From the NCBI GenBank assembly GCA_040775095.1, contig JAXGTD010000070.1, positions 1 through 21,494 of the forward strand: a stretch of DNA of 21,494 nucleotides, in the 5' to 3' direction. The number at the start of each line of letters is the position of its first letter. Positions within the stretch are counted from its first letter, which is position 1. The stretch comes from JAXGTD01 sp040775095. Lineage in GTDB: Bacteria > Pseudomonadota > Gammaproteobacteria > Chromatiales > Chromatiaceae. Of the stretch, positions 7,165 through 14,183 are shown in pieces. The translations under genes and the position numbers were made by a program. The notes under the pieces are model-generated. The model was not told where the DNA came from, searched no databases, and worked only from the letters and a program-made list of their open reading frames with translations.

Positions 7165-8361
7165 ATTGCCACGCCCCGCCTGATCCTGCACGTCGACCTC
7201 GACGCCTTCTTCGCGGCCGTGGAGCAGCGCGATCACCCCGCCTGGCGCGGCCTGCCGGTGGTGGTCGGCGCCGCGCCGGGCGGACGCGGGGTGGTCGCGA
7301 CCTGCTCCTACGAGGCGCGCCGCTATGGTGTTCACTCCGCGATGCCGATCACGGATGCGACCAGGCGGCTCCCGCCGCAGACCATCTACGTGCGCCCGGA
7401 TATGGCGCACTACACCGCCGTGTCACGGCAGATCATGCGGGCTCTGGCGGATATCGCCCCGGTCGTCGAGCCGGTGTCGATCGACGAGGCGTATCTCGAC
7501 GTCTCCGGGATGCAGCGGCTGGTCGGGTCGCCGGAACAGATCGGCCGCCGGACCAAGGCCGCCATCTGGGACGCGGTTGGCCTCACGGCGTCGGTCGGGA
7601 TCGGACCCAATCGGCTCATCGCCAAGCTCGCATCCGACAGTCGCAAGCCCGATGGGCTGACGGTGATCGCGCAGGGCGGGATCCCGGCGTTTCTCGACCC
7701 CATGCCCCTGACGGTGCTGCGTGGTGTCGGCGCCAAGACAGCGCCGCGACTTCAACGGCTGGGGCTGAAAACCATCGGCGATGTGCGCCGCGTGCCACCC
7801 GACACGCTACGGCGCGTGCTTGGCGCCCAAGTCGGCGCGCGGGTCTACCAGCAGGCCCGCGGCCTGGCCAACGACCGGATCGAGCCCGACACGGACCGCA
7901 AATCGATCTCCAAGGAGCACACCTTTGCCGAGGACGTTGCCGATGTCGCCGTGCTGCGCGATACGCTCCGCTGGGGCGCGCAGGAGGTCGGTTATCTGGC
8001 TCGTCACACGGGACACGCCGGATCGGTGGTCACACTGAAGATCCGCCTGTGCCCGTTCGAGACCCATACCCGGTCCAGGACCCTGCGGGCCGCGACCGCC
8101 GATGATCGGGAGATCTTCCGCTCCGCCTGGGACCTGCTTCAAGCGGGGTTGCAGGCCGAGCGCTGGGCCAACAGGGCGGTCCGGCTGATCGGGGTCGGTC
8201 TGTCCGGCTGGACAGCGACACCGACGCAGCCGGACCTGCTCGCTGCCGAGGCCACCCTCGTCCAGCCCCGTGGACAGCAGCGTCTGAACCAGACGATCGA
8301 CGCGATCCGCGACAGGTTCGGCCAACGTACCATCCGGCGCGGACTTCATCGACACGAGTGA
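7165..8361 (+). CDS. dinB: DNA polymerase IV, probable ATT start codon
   Basis: A Y-family translesion DNA polymerase, 398 residues from the proposed start. The palm carboxylates are in LHVDLDAFF (D11, D13) and SIDEAYLDV (D107, E108). Next come the YEARRYGVHSAMP fingers element, the VGIGPNRLIAKLASD and KPDGL stretch, the helix-hairpin-helix region (LRGVGAKTAPRLQRLGLKTI) and the little-finger domain. A QPDLL stretch near residue 355 could be the beta-clamp motif. The first normal start codon in frame, GTG 7219, would remove the first catalytic aspartates. Translation must therefore begin upstream, and ATT 7165 (giving M/I-ATPRLILHVD, like other DinB N-termini) has a proper Shine-Dalgarno. CTG 7180 is the alternative; a sequencing error is possible but not indicated. 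No LexA box was found in the 181-base upstream gap. The META-domain gene follows 28 bases later, probably in the same transcript. Confidence 0.88.
   Translation: MATPRLILHVDLDAFFAAVEQRDHPAWRGLPVVVGAAPGGRGVVATCSYEARRYGVHSAMPITDATRRLPPQTIYVRPDMAHYTAVSRQIMRALADIAPVVEPVSIDEAYLDVSGMQRLVGSPEQIGRRTKAAIWDAVGLTASVGIGPNRLIAKLASDSRKPDGLTVIAQGGIPAFLDPMPLTVLRGVGAKTAPRLQRLGLKTIGDVRRVPPDTLRRVLGAQVGARVYQQARGLANDRIEPDTDRKSISKEHTFAEDVADVAVLRDTLRWGAQEVGYLARHTGHAGSVVTLKIRLCPFETHTRSRTLRAATADDREIFRSAWDLLQAGLQAERWANRAVRLIGVGLSGWTATPTQPDLLAAEATLVQPRGQQRLNQTIDAIRDRFGQRTIRRGLHRHE
8200..8215. promoter_or_regulatory. LexA-core-like palindrome inside dinB (CTGT-N8-ACAG)
   Basis: CTGT at 8200-8203 and ACAG at 8212-8215, eight bases apart, match the fixed core of a gammaproteobacterial LexA box. 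The centre is GC-rich (CCGGCTGG), unlike strong boxes, and the site lies within dinB coding sequence about 175 bases before the META-domain gene. A chance match is quite possible. Confidence 0.15.
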
Positions 8362-8389
8362 CCGCGCCCCGCCGCGCAGGAAGAGCCGA

Positions 8390-9325
8390 ATGACACGCCG
8401 CATACCCGTCACCATCTGCGCCATGGCCCTTGGCCTCACCGCCGCGTGGGCCGGCCCATCGCAGCATCCCCCGGTCGATGGCCCGCCCCGCCAGTCGAGC
8501 GGGGCGCCAGCGGCGCCCACCCCCGAGGAGCTGGCTGGCGCGACATACACGGACATCGAGGACCTGGGGCCCGTCACCCTCCACGCCGGGAAATGGGAGG
8601 GCGCGCCCCTGAGCGACGGCGATGCCTCGCGACCGAGACTTCGGCTCTCCGAGGGATTCCGTCTCGCCGGGGATCTCGATGGCGACGGCGCCAACGAGGC
8701 GGTTGCCTATCTCATCTACAGCAGCGGTGGCACCGGCAACTTCGGTTATCTCGCGGTCATGGCGCGCAAAGACGGGGAAATCGTGCAACGCGCGATCGGC
8801 CCGGTCGGGGACCGGGTGCAGATCCGCGAGGCGCGCATCGAAGGGACCTCCATCGTCCTGGGCGTTCTGCAGGCGGGTCCCGACGATGGTCTGTGCTGTC
8901 CGACACGGCTCGCGACGCGTCGGTTCGCCGTGCAGAACGGAAGGCTCATCGAGACCGCCTCGGAGGTCACCGGAACGGCCTCCCTCTCGATGCTCGAGGG
9001 CAGGCACTGGGTGCTGCGCAAGTTGGACGGCAATGAGGCAGGAGCCGCAGCAGGAGAATCGACCCTCGTCTTTGCCTCCGGCACCCTGTCAGGGTCGACC
9101 GGCTGCAATCGCTATCAGGGGCCCGTCGGGGATAGAGACGCGGCGACCGGCCTCGTCGTTGGATCGCTGGTGACCACGCGTATGGCCTGCCCGGAACCCG
9201 TCATGGTCCAGGAACAGGCCTTCCTGGAACGGCTTTCTCAAGCCGAGACGTTCCAGTTCCTCGTCGGCGACCTGGTCCTGAGCGGACCCAAGGGGACGCT
9301 GACCTTTTCGCCCCGAGGCGACTGA
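8390..9325 (+). CDS. Exported META-domain (HslJ-like) protein
   Basis: A 311-residue protein with a signal peptide (about residues 1-21, ending AAWA; no lipobox cysteine). It has a middle domain of unknown type (about 45-195) with an EF-hand-like AGDLDGDGANEAVAYLIY stretch and a CC pair at LCCPT, and a C-terminal META domain (about 200-308). The META signature is visible: WVLRKLDG, LSGSTGCNRYQG, MACPEP and a final VLSGPKGTLTF strand. META domains occur in HslJ and other envelope proteins and are linked to envelope stress or motility, without a known reaction. AGGAAGAG upstream, with eight bases from AGGA to the ATG, fixes the start. It sits 28 bases after dinB and converges with the cupin gene eight bases beyond its stop, so the two transcripts probably interfere or share a terminator. 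Confidence 0.75.
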   Translation: MTRRIPVTICAMALGLTAAWAGPSQHPPVDGPPRQSSGAPAAPTPEELAGATYTDIEDLGPVTLHAGKWEGAPLSDGDASRPRLRLSEGFRLAGDLDGDGANEAVAYLIYSSGGTGNFGYLAVMARKDGEIVQRAIGPVGDRVQIREARIEGTSIVLGVLQAGPDDGLCCPTRLATRRFAVQNGRLIETASEVTGTASLSMLEGRHWVLRKLDGNEAGAAAGESTLVFASGTLSGSTGCNRYQGPVGDRDAATGLVVGSLVTTRMACPEPVMVQEQAFLERLSQAETFQFLVGDLVLSGPKGTLTFSPRGD

Positions 9326-9333
9326 CGCGAGGC

Positions 9334-10110
9334 TCAGGCGGGCGCTTGTCCTGGGGCACCCTCAGCCGGGCGCTCGCCTGCGCAGCCACCCACGCGTACG
9401 TAGATCAGACAGCCCGGCTCGGAGAACGGGGTGTGCTGGCTCAGGTGCGGGCTTCGCAGCCAGGTCCCGGCCGGATAGCGGCCGTGCTCGTCGGCGAATT
9501 CACCCTCGAGCACCAGGATCTCCTCACCACCCCAGTGGGTGTGCCGCTGAAACCGGGTACCTGGCTGCCAGCGTACCAACGCGACATGCTCCGAATGGCC
9601 GCCCTGGGCGTAGAGCGGACGCACGCTGAGTCCATCAACCAACCCCGGCCGCCAACTCTCCTCGGCGCGGGTGTCCTCGACTAACCGCGGACGGTCGTCG
9701 CCGGGGTACTGGCGCAGGCGCACGAACAGCACACAACCGGGCAGCGAGCGCGGTGCATGCCGGCTACCGTGGGGATTCATCAGGAAGGTCCCTGCCGGGT
9801 AATCGCCGTGCTCGTCGGAGAATACCCCGTCGAGCACGAGGATCTCCTCGCCTTCCGGATGGGCGTGCTCGGGGAAGGCGCCGCCCGGCGCATAGCGCAC
9901 CAGGCTGGTTACCGGGCCGGACTCTCCGCCCCGCCGATACAACGGCTTGCGCCAAACGGTGCCGCTGGGGCTTGGCTCCCAGGGCATACGAAGGGTATCG
10001 ACCAGGACGCGCTGGCCGAGATCGGGATTGACGTCGGCCAACGTATCCGGCCGCGGTGCCTCGGCCCCGATCGCGGAACGCGCGGAGTCAATCACGGCTG
10101 CCGGGCTCAT
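9334..10110 (-). CDS. Two-cupin ChrR-like protein
   Basis: A 258-residue soluble protein with two consecutive cupin domains of the ChrR type (about residues 62-135 and 168-242). Each contains an HxH-x(3/4)-EE-ILVL block (H82/H84/E88-E89 and H190/H192/E196-E197), an FxDEHGxYPAGT strand-turn and a later histidine (H118, H226), so both metal sites look intact. The N-terminal zinc-binding anti-sigma domain of true ChrR is absent and no ECF sigma gene is adjacent, so this is unlikely to be an anti-sigma factor. A metal-dependent enzyme or sensor of oxidised compounds is possible. The start overlaps the end of the upstream cupin gene by 23 bases, suggesting translational coupling. An AGGAG lies about 14 bases upstream, rather far. 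Confidence 0.75.
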   Translation of the reverse strand: MSPAAVIDSARSAIGAEAPRPDTLADVNPDLGQRVLVDTLRMPWEPSPSGTVWRKPLYRRGGESGPVTSLVRYAPGGAFPEHAHPEGEEILVLDGVFSDEHGDYPAGTFLMNPHGSRHAPRSLPGCVLFVRLRQYPGDDRPRLVEDTRAEESWRPGLVDGLSVRPLYAQGGHSEHVALVRWQPGTRFQRHTHWGGEEILVLEGEFADEHGRYPAGTWLRSPHLSQHTPFSEPGCLIYVRVGGCAGERPAEGAPGQAPA

Positions 10111-10591
10111 AGAGGATCACGTGCTCCTGCTCGTTGGGGTCATTGCGCACGACGATGGCGCGGGCGGCCTGGGTCTGACTCAGGTTGATGGGCTGGTGCG
10201 GTACGTTCGGCGGGATGAACAGAAAATCGCCGGCCTCGGTGATAACCGACTCCGTCAGTCCGGGTCCGTAGCGCGTCTGCACGCGCCCCTCCAGTACATA
10301 GACCGCACTTTCGAAGTCCTTGTGGAAGTGTGGCTCGGCGGCCGCGCCCGGGGGAATGATCACCAGATTCATCGACAGACCACGGGCACCCGCGGTCGCG
10401 GCCGAGATGCCGACAAAGTTGGGCAGCCGCTGTCGGGTGAGGATCTCGGGTGGAGACCTGATCAGGGTCACCGACTGCCCTGTATCGGGCACCGCGCTGG
10501 CCGGCCCGGCCACCGCCGGTCCCCAGGCGGCCATTCCGCCGAGGAGGCCCACCGAAGAGCAGACTGCGACGCGGAACCGGAGGTCTTGCAT
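10088..10591 (-). CDS. Exported single-domain cupin protein
   Basis: A 167-residue protein with an export-signal-like N-terminus (about residues 1-32, a hydrophobic stretch then AVAGPASA). It has one cupin barrel (about 70-160) with the full set of likely metal ligands: H88, H90, E94 in PHFHKDFE and H132 in PPNVPH. The family binds a divalent metal; the substrate is unknown. ATG 10591 is chosen because GTGGAG lies six bases upstream; the longer frame begins with GTG at 10603, inside that ribosome site. It is the first of two cupin genes in an overlapping pair, so the products probably act on related compounds, this one likely outside the cytoplasmic membrane. Confidence 0.75.
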   Translation of the reverse strand: MQDLRFRVAVCSSVGLLGGMAAWGPAVAGPASAVPDTGQSVTLIRSPPEILTRQRLPNFVGISAATAGARGLSMNLVIIPPGAAAEPHFHKDFESAVYVLEGRVQTRYGPGLTESVITEAGDFLFIPPNVPHQPINLSQTQAARAIVVRNDPNEQEHVILYEPGSRD

Positions 10592-10715
10592 GGGATGCTC
10601 CACGGGAATCGACGCTGCTTCCCGGCATTGGGGCGGGCCGCCGCGCCCGGGATGAAAGCGGCCGACGAAGGCGTCGCGGGGCGCGGCGTCGATCCCGACG
10701 CGGGCAGCCAGGGCA

Positions 10716-11303
10716 TCAGGCCAGGGCCATGGCCACCGTATAGTGCGCGCCCTGCTTGAGCTTGTCGTAGTTGCCGAAGACCTCGGTCAGATTCCGTTTC
10801 ATGAACTGACGCAGCCCATTGATCGTCACCAGATACAGCCGCCCCCCTGGCCTGAGCCGGGCACGCGCGTCGTGCAGCAGCAGCGCGAGCAGTTCCTTTC
10901 CCACCTTGGCCGGGATATTGCTCGCGATGAGGTCGAAGCGCAACGTCGGGTCGATCTGGTCGAAACCGTTGCTCAGCTGCGCCCGTGCGTTGCCGATGCC
11001 ATTGGAAGCCGCGTTGCGGCTGGCATAGTCCACCGCCACGAAGTCCTTGTCCACCAGCAAGGTCTCCCCCTTGGGCGCCAGCGCCGCGAGCGCCAGGCCA
11101 ATCGGGCCATACCCACAGCCCAGATCCAGGCAGTCGGCGTCGGGTGCGACCTCGATATGCTGTAGCAGCAGCCGCGATCCCTCGTCGATGTCGCGCGGCG
11201 AGAACAGTCCCCAGGTGGATTCGAGCCGCATCACACGCCCGCCAAGCTCCGCGTCGAGGCGGATCGGACGGCGCAGGGCGGCGAGTTGGTCGGGGGTGAG
11301 CAT
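10716..11303 (-). CDS. RsmC-like class I SAM-dependent methyltransferase
   Basis: A 195-residue Rossmann-fold methyltransferase of the small-methylase (MTS) type found in the C-terminal half of RsmC/RlmG. Motif I is DLGCGYGPIGLALA (residues 60-73), the acidic ribose-binding residue is in LLVDKD (around 85), and the catalytic-loop position reads SNIPAK (128-133). RsmC/RlmG-type enzymes that methylate guanine N2 normally have NPPF or NPPY here, so the second residue is changed from Pro to Ile and the aromatic residue is lost. It also lacks the N-terminal pseudo-methyltransferase domain of RsmC. It may act on another substrate. No convincing Shine-Dalgarno precedes the ATG. It is divergent from the hupK-hyp operon, with 240 bases between starts. 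Confidence 0.75.
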   Translation of the reverse strand: MLTPDQLAALRRPIRLDAELGGRVMRLESTWGLFSPRDIDEGSRLLLQHIEVAPDADCLDLGCGYGPIGLALAALAPKGETLLVDKDFVAVDYASRNAASNGIGNARAQLSNGFDQIDPTLRFDLIASNIPAKVGKELLALLLHDARARLRPGGRLYLVTINGLRQFMKRNLTEVFGNYDKLKQGAHYTVAMALA

Positions 11304-11370
11304 GTCAGCGGTGAAGAGGCGTTGGAACGAGACAGGAGGGTATACCGGAAACGCAAACGTGGCGAGCGCT

Positions 11371-11386
11371 GGGCACCCGGGTTGCT
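11371..11386 (+). promoter_or_regulatory. Putative sigma-54 (RpoN) promoter of the hupK-hypCDE operon
   Basis: GGGCACC, four bases, TTGCT gives GG at 11372-11373 and GC at 11384-11385, exactly ten bases apart as sigma-54 requires. Against the consensus TGGCACG-N4-TTGCW only two of the conserved bases differ. Transcription would start near 11397, leaving a leader of about 147 bases before hupK. Sigma-54 control of hydrogenase and hyp genes is established in several proteobacteria (HoxA, FhlA and NifA systems). No activator site was recognised. Confidence 0.45.
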
Positions 11387-11404
11387 CAGCTGGAGCTCAG
11401 CTCC
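11384..11404. repeat. Overlapping direct and inverted repeat at the presumed hupK transcription start
   Basis: GCTCAGCT occurs twice (11384-11391 and 11395-11402), three bases apart, and GGAGCT-C-AGCTCC (11392-11404) forms a perfect inverted repeat. The cluster overlaps the -12 element and start site of the proposed sigma-54 promoter. It could be a repressor site or a hairpin at the 5' end of the message, or chance. Confidence 0.3.
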
Positions 11405-11543
11405 ACGAACCAGGCGCGAAGAAAAAGCGGCTCATCCGTCCGGTTTCTTGAAGCCCGTGGTCGGCCGCCCCTGGTCTACACTTGGACCTCCCGTCGGCCG
11501 GATCCAACGCAACGACAGACCAGAGCGCCGCCTGCCCGCAACC

Positions 11544-12713
11544 ATGTCCGATCTCGCCGGTCAAATCGATATCCAGCTTCACCGTGACGCCAACGCCATC
11601 GCCGTGCAGATCCACTCCACCCGCCCGGTCACCGCGGCGCGGGTCTTCGCGGGCAAGCCGGTGGCAGACGCGGCCCGCCGCCTCCCGATGCTGTTCAGCA
11701 TCTGCGCCACCGCCCAGGCCGACGCCTGCGCCAGCGCCAGTGAGCAGGCCCTCGAGCTGGGCACAACGCGGGCCGCGCGGCGCCTGCGCGACCTATTGCT
11801 GCGTGCCGAAACCGTCAAGGAGCACCTGTGGCGACTGTTGCTGGACTGGCCCCGGGTGCTGGACATCCCCGCCGACCAGCCCGCCATGGCCGCGGCGATG
11901 CGGGCCTATCTGAGGCTGCGCACCACGCTCAGCGCCGGTGGCGATCCCTTCGCACCCGGCGCTGACCCGGACTGGATCGACCTGGACCGCGCGCTACCCG
12001 AGGCCATCGAGCTCGCGACGCGCGCAACCGCGGCCGTCTTCGGCATGCCGGCCACGGAATGGCTCGCGCGGTGCCAGGATCATGCCGGCCTGCTGGACTG
12101 GGCCGGCCGCGGCGACAGGGCCCCGGGTCGCGCGGTGAATCAGCTGACCCGGCTGCGCATCGGCGCACTGGGCCGCAACCCGGTCCCGTCGCTGCCGAAG
12201 CTGCCCCTCGCGGCGCTGTCGGAGCGCCTGGCCGGACCCGATGCCGATGCCTTCGTCGCGGCCCCGCGTTGGGCCGGTCTGGCGCACGAGACATCACCCT
12301 TTGCACGTCACCGAGAGCAGACGCTGGTCGCGGCACTGGCCGCGGGGCTCGGCAACGGTCTGATGCCCCGGCTCGCGGCACTGCTCGTGGAGTTGGCCCG
12401 GTGCATCACGGCACTGCAGCGGCCGCCGCGGGCCGGCGCGGCCGATGCCGCGTCGCCAGACACCGGGGTCGGCATCGCCGCGACCCAGGCGGCCCGCGGG
12501 ATGCTGGTGCATCGCGTCGAGGTCGCCGACGGGCGTGTCCGAGACTACCGTATCCTGGCGCCAACGGAATGGAACTTCCACCCGCGGGGCGTCGTCGCGA
12601 TCGGGCTCGCGCGCCTTCGCCCGGACCTGGATGCCACCGCGATCGAGCATGATGCGGCCCTCTTCATCAATGCCGTCGACCCCTGCGTCGACTATCGGAT
12701 CAGGGTATCCTGA
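11544..12713 (+). CDS. hupK: Hydrogenase maturation protein HupK (degenerate large-subunit homologue)
   Basis: A 389-residue protein resembling the NiFe-hydrogenase large subunit at both ends but without its complete metal site. The C-terminal third reads like the large subunit (ARGMLVHRVEVADG, then PTEWNFHPRG, then FINAVDPC), yet the final CxxC/H is reduced to one cysteine (C381 in DPCVDY). The N-terminal counterpart of the RICGVC motif reads FSICATAQ with one cysteine (C54). This matches the HupK family, encoded with hup/hyp genes and thought to act in Fe-cofactor assembly or oxygen protection during large-subunit maturation. ATG 11544 is the best start; the upstream frame is not protein-like, though no Shine-Dalgarno is obvious. 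hypC follows after 31 bases, so it heads the operon. Confidence 0.78.
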   Translation: MSDLAGQIDIQLHRDANAIAVQIHSTRPVTAARVFAGKPVADAARRLPMLFSICATAQADACASASEQALELGTTRAARRLRDLLLRAETVKEHLWRLLLDWPRVLDIPADQPAMAAAMRAYLRLRTTLSAGGDPFAPGADPDWIDLDRALPEAIELATRATAAVFGMPATEWLARCQDHAGLLDWAGRGDRAPGRAVNQLTRLRIGALGRNPVPSLPKLPLAALSERLAGPDADAFVAAPRWAGLAHETSPFARHREQTLVAALAAGLGNGLMPRLAALLVELARCITALQRPPRAGAADAASPDTGVGIAATQAARGMLVHRVEVADGRVRDYRILAPTEWNFHPRGVVAIGLARLRPDLDATAIEHDAALFINAVDPCVDYRIRVS

Positions 12714-12744
12714 GACCGATACATCACCCGCGGAGCCTGCCACC

Positions 12745-13014
12745 ATGTGTCTCGCCATCCCCGCGCGGATCCTCGAGACGGATCCCGCCACCGACACCGC
12801 CATCGTCTCCCTGGGCGGCGTGCGCAAGTCGATCTCGCTGGCACTGGTCGATGACGCCGGCGTCGGCGACTACGTGCTGGTCCATGTCGGCTACGCGCTC
12901 AATCGGATCAGCCCGGAGGAGGCGGAACAGACGCTGGCGTTGATGCGGGAGATCGGCGAATTCAACGACGAGCTGCCAGCAGATGCCGAGTCCGGCCGGG
13001 GCGACCTGGCATGA
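12745..13014 (+). CDS. hypC: Hydrogenase maturation chaperone HypC
   Basis: An 89-residue HypC/HupF-type chaperone beginning MCLAIPARI. The invariant Cys2 binds the Fe(CN)2CO group and the large-subunit precursor. The conserved GDYVLVHVGYALNRI core and a C-terminal helix (SPEEAEQTLALMREI) are present, and the length is typical. HypC works with HypD as the scaffold for the iron group and then delivers it to the large subunit in the cytosol. GGAG lies nine bases ahead of the ATG. Its stop overlaps the hypD start (ATGA at 13011-13014), giving coupled translation of the two partners. With one HypC-type gene here, further paralogues may exist beside the structural genes. Confidence 0.96.
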   Translation: MCLAIPARILETDPATDTAIVSLGGVRKSISLALVDDAGVGDYVLVHVGYALNRISPEEAEQTLALMREIGEFNDELPADAESGRGDLA

Positions 13015-14183
13015 AGTACATCGATGAATTCCGCGACGGCGCGCTCGCCCGCGGCCTTGCCCGCGGTATCGCCGCCGAGGCCGATGCCGGCCGCGCCTAT
13101 CGGGTCATGGAGTTCTGTGGTGGCCACACCCATGCCATCTACCGCTATGGCGTGCAGGATCTGATGCCGTCGAATCTGCGCTTCATACACGGACCCGGCT
13201 GCCCCGTCTGTGTGCTGCCAATGGCGCGTATCGACCAGGCCATCGCGATGGCGGTCGAGCATCGCGTCACGCTCTGCACCTACGCGGATCTGATGCGCGT
13301 ACCGGCCAGCGGACGCGACAGCCTCCTCAAGGCCAAGGCCGCGGGGGCGGATATTCGCATGGTCTACTCGACCCAGGACGCGCTGACCATGGCGCGACAA
13401 CTGCCCGAACGGCAGGTGGTGTTCTTCGCCATCGGTTTCGAGACGACGACCCCGCCCACGGCGGTCGCGCTCAAGCTGGCCCGGGCCGAGGGGCTGAGAA
13501 ACTTCTCGGTGTTCTGCAATCACGTGCTGACGCCGCCTGCCCTGCGCGCAATTCTCACCCATAGCGAACCCGACGGCGTCCAGATCGACGGCATTCTTGG
13601 TCCCTCCCACGTCAGCACCGTCATCGGCAGTCGTTCCTACGAGTTCGTGCCACCGCAGTTTGGCAAGCCGGTCGTCATCGCCGGCTTCGAGCCGCTCGAC
13701 GTCATGCAGAGCACGTTGATGCTGGTCCGCCAGATCAACCAGGGCCGCTGCAGCGTGGAGAATCAATACACCCGCGCGGTGACCCCGGAGGGGAACCGCA
13801 AGGCCCAGGCCCTGATGGCGGAGACCCTCGCCCACCGCGAGACTTTCGAGTGGCGCGGGCTGGGCCATCTCCCGCATAGCGCGCTGCGCATCGCCGACGC
13901 CTACGCGGATCTGGACGCCGAGCTGCGCTTTCCGGTCGGGCCAGGCCAGGGCAAGGAGATCAAGGGCTGCGAATGCCCGAGCGTCCTACGCGGCCAGATG
14001 GAGCCAACCGATTGCAAGCTCTTCGGCAGCATCTGCACACCGGAGAACCCGATGGGCGCCTGCATGGTGTCATCCGAGGGTGCCTGCGCCGCCTACTGGA
14101 GCTACGGCCGATTCCGCCGACCCGAGACCGCATCCACAAGTCCCGCCGGGAAACAGCCCCCCCAACGGATGAGACGGCCATGA
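13011..14183 (+). CDS. hypD: Hydrogenase maturation factor HypD
   Basis: A 390-residue iron-sulfur protein that, with HypC, holds the iron while cyanide and CO are attached. Family signatures are intact: EFCGGHTHAI (C36), GPGCPVCV (C64, C67), GFETTTP, and the C-terminal cysteine-rich region (C320, C322, C335, C342, C351, C359) that binds the [4Fe-4S] cluster. It overlaps hypC by ATGA at its start and hypE by ATGA at its end, so the three are translated as a unit. The last 25 or so residues (after SYGRFRRPE) are a low-complexity polar extension beyond the usual family end, perhaps kept only because they carry the hypE ribosome-binding region. Confidence 0.97.
   Translation: MKYIDEFRDGALARGLARGIAAEADAGRAYRVMEFCGGHTHAIYRYGVQDLMPSNLRFIHGPGCPVCVLPMARIDQAIAMAVEHRVTLCTYADLMRVPASGRDSLLKAKAAGADIRMVYSTQDALTMARQLPERQVVFFAIGFETTTPPTAVALKLARAEGLRNFSVFCNHVLTPPALRAILTHSEPDGVQIDGILGPSHVSTVIGSRSYEFVPPQFGKPVVIAGFEPLDVMQSTLMLVRQINQGRCSVENQYTRAVTPEGNRKAQALMAETLAHRETFEWRGLGHLPHSALRIADAYADLDAELRFPVGPGQGKEIKGCECPSVLRGQMEPTDCKLFGSICTPENPMGACMVSSEGACAAYWSYGRFRRPETASTSPAGKQPPQRMRRP

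Noticed and set aside
12891..13877. 328-codon minus-strand frame opposite hypD
   Set aside because: hypD is unmistakable on the plus strand; the antisense product has no domain.
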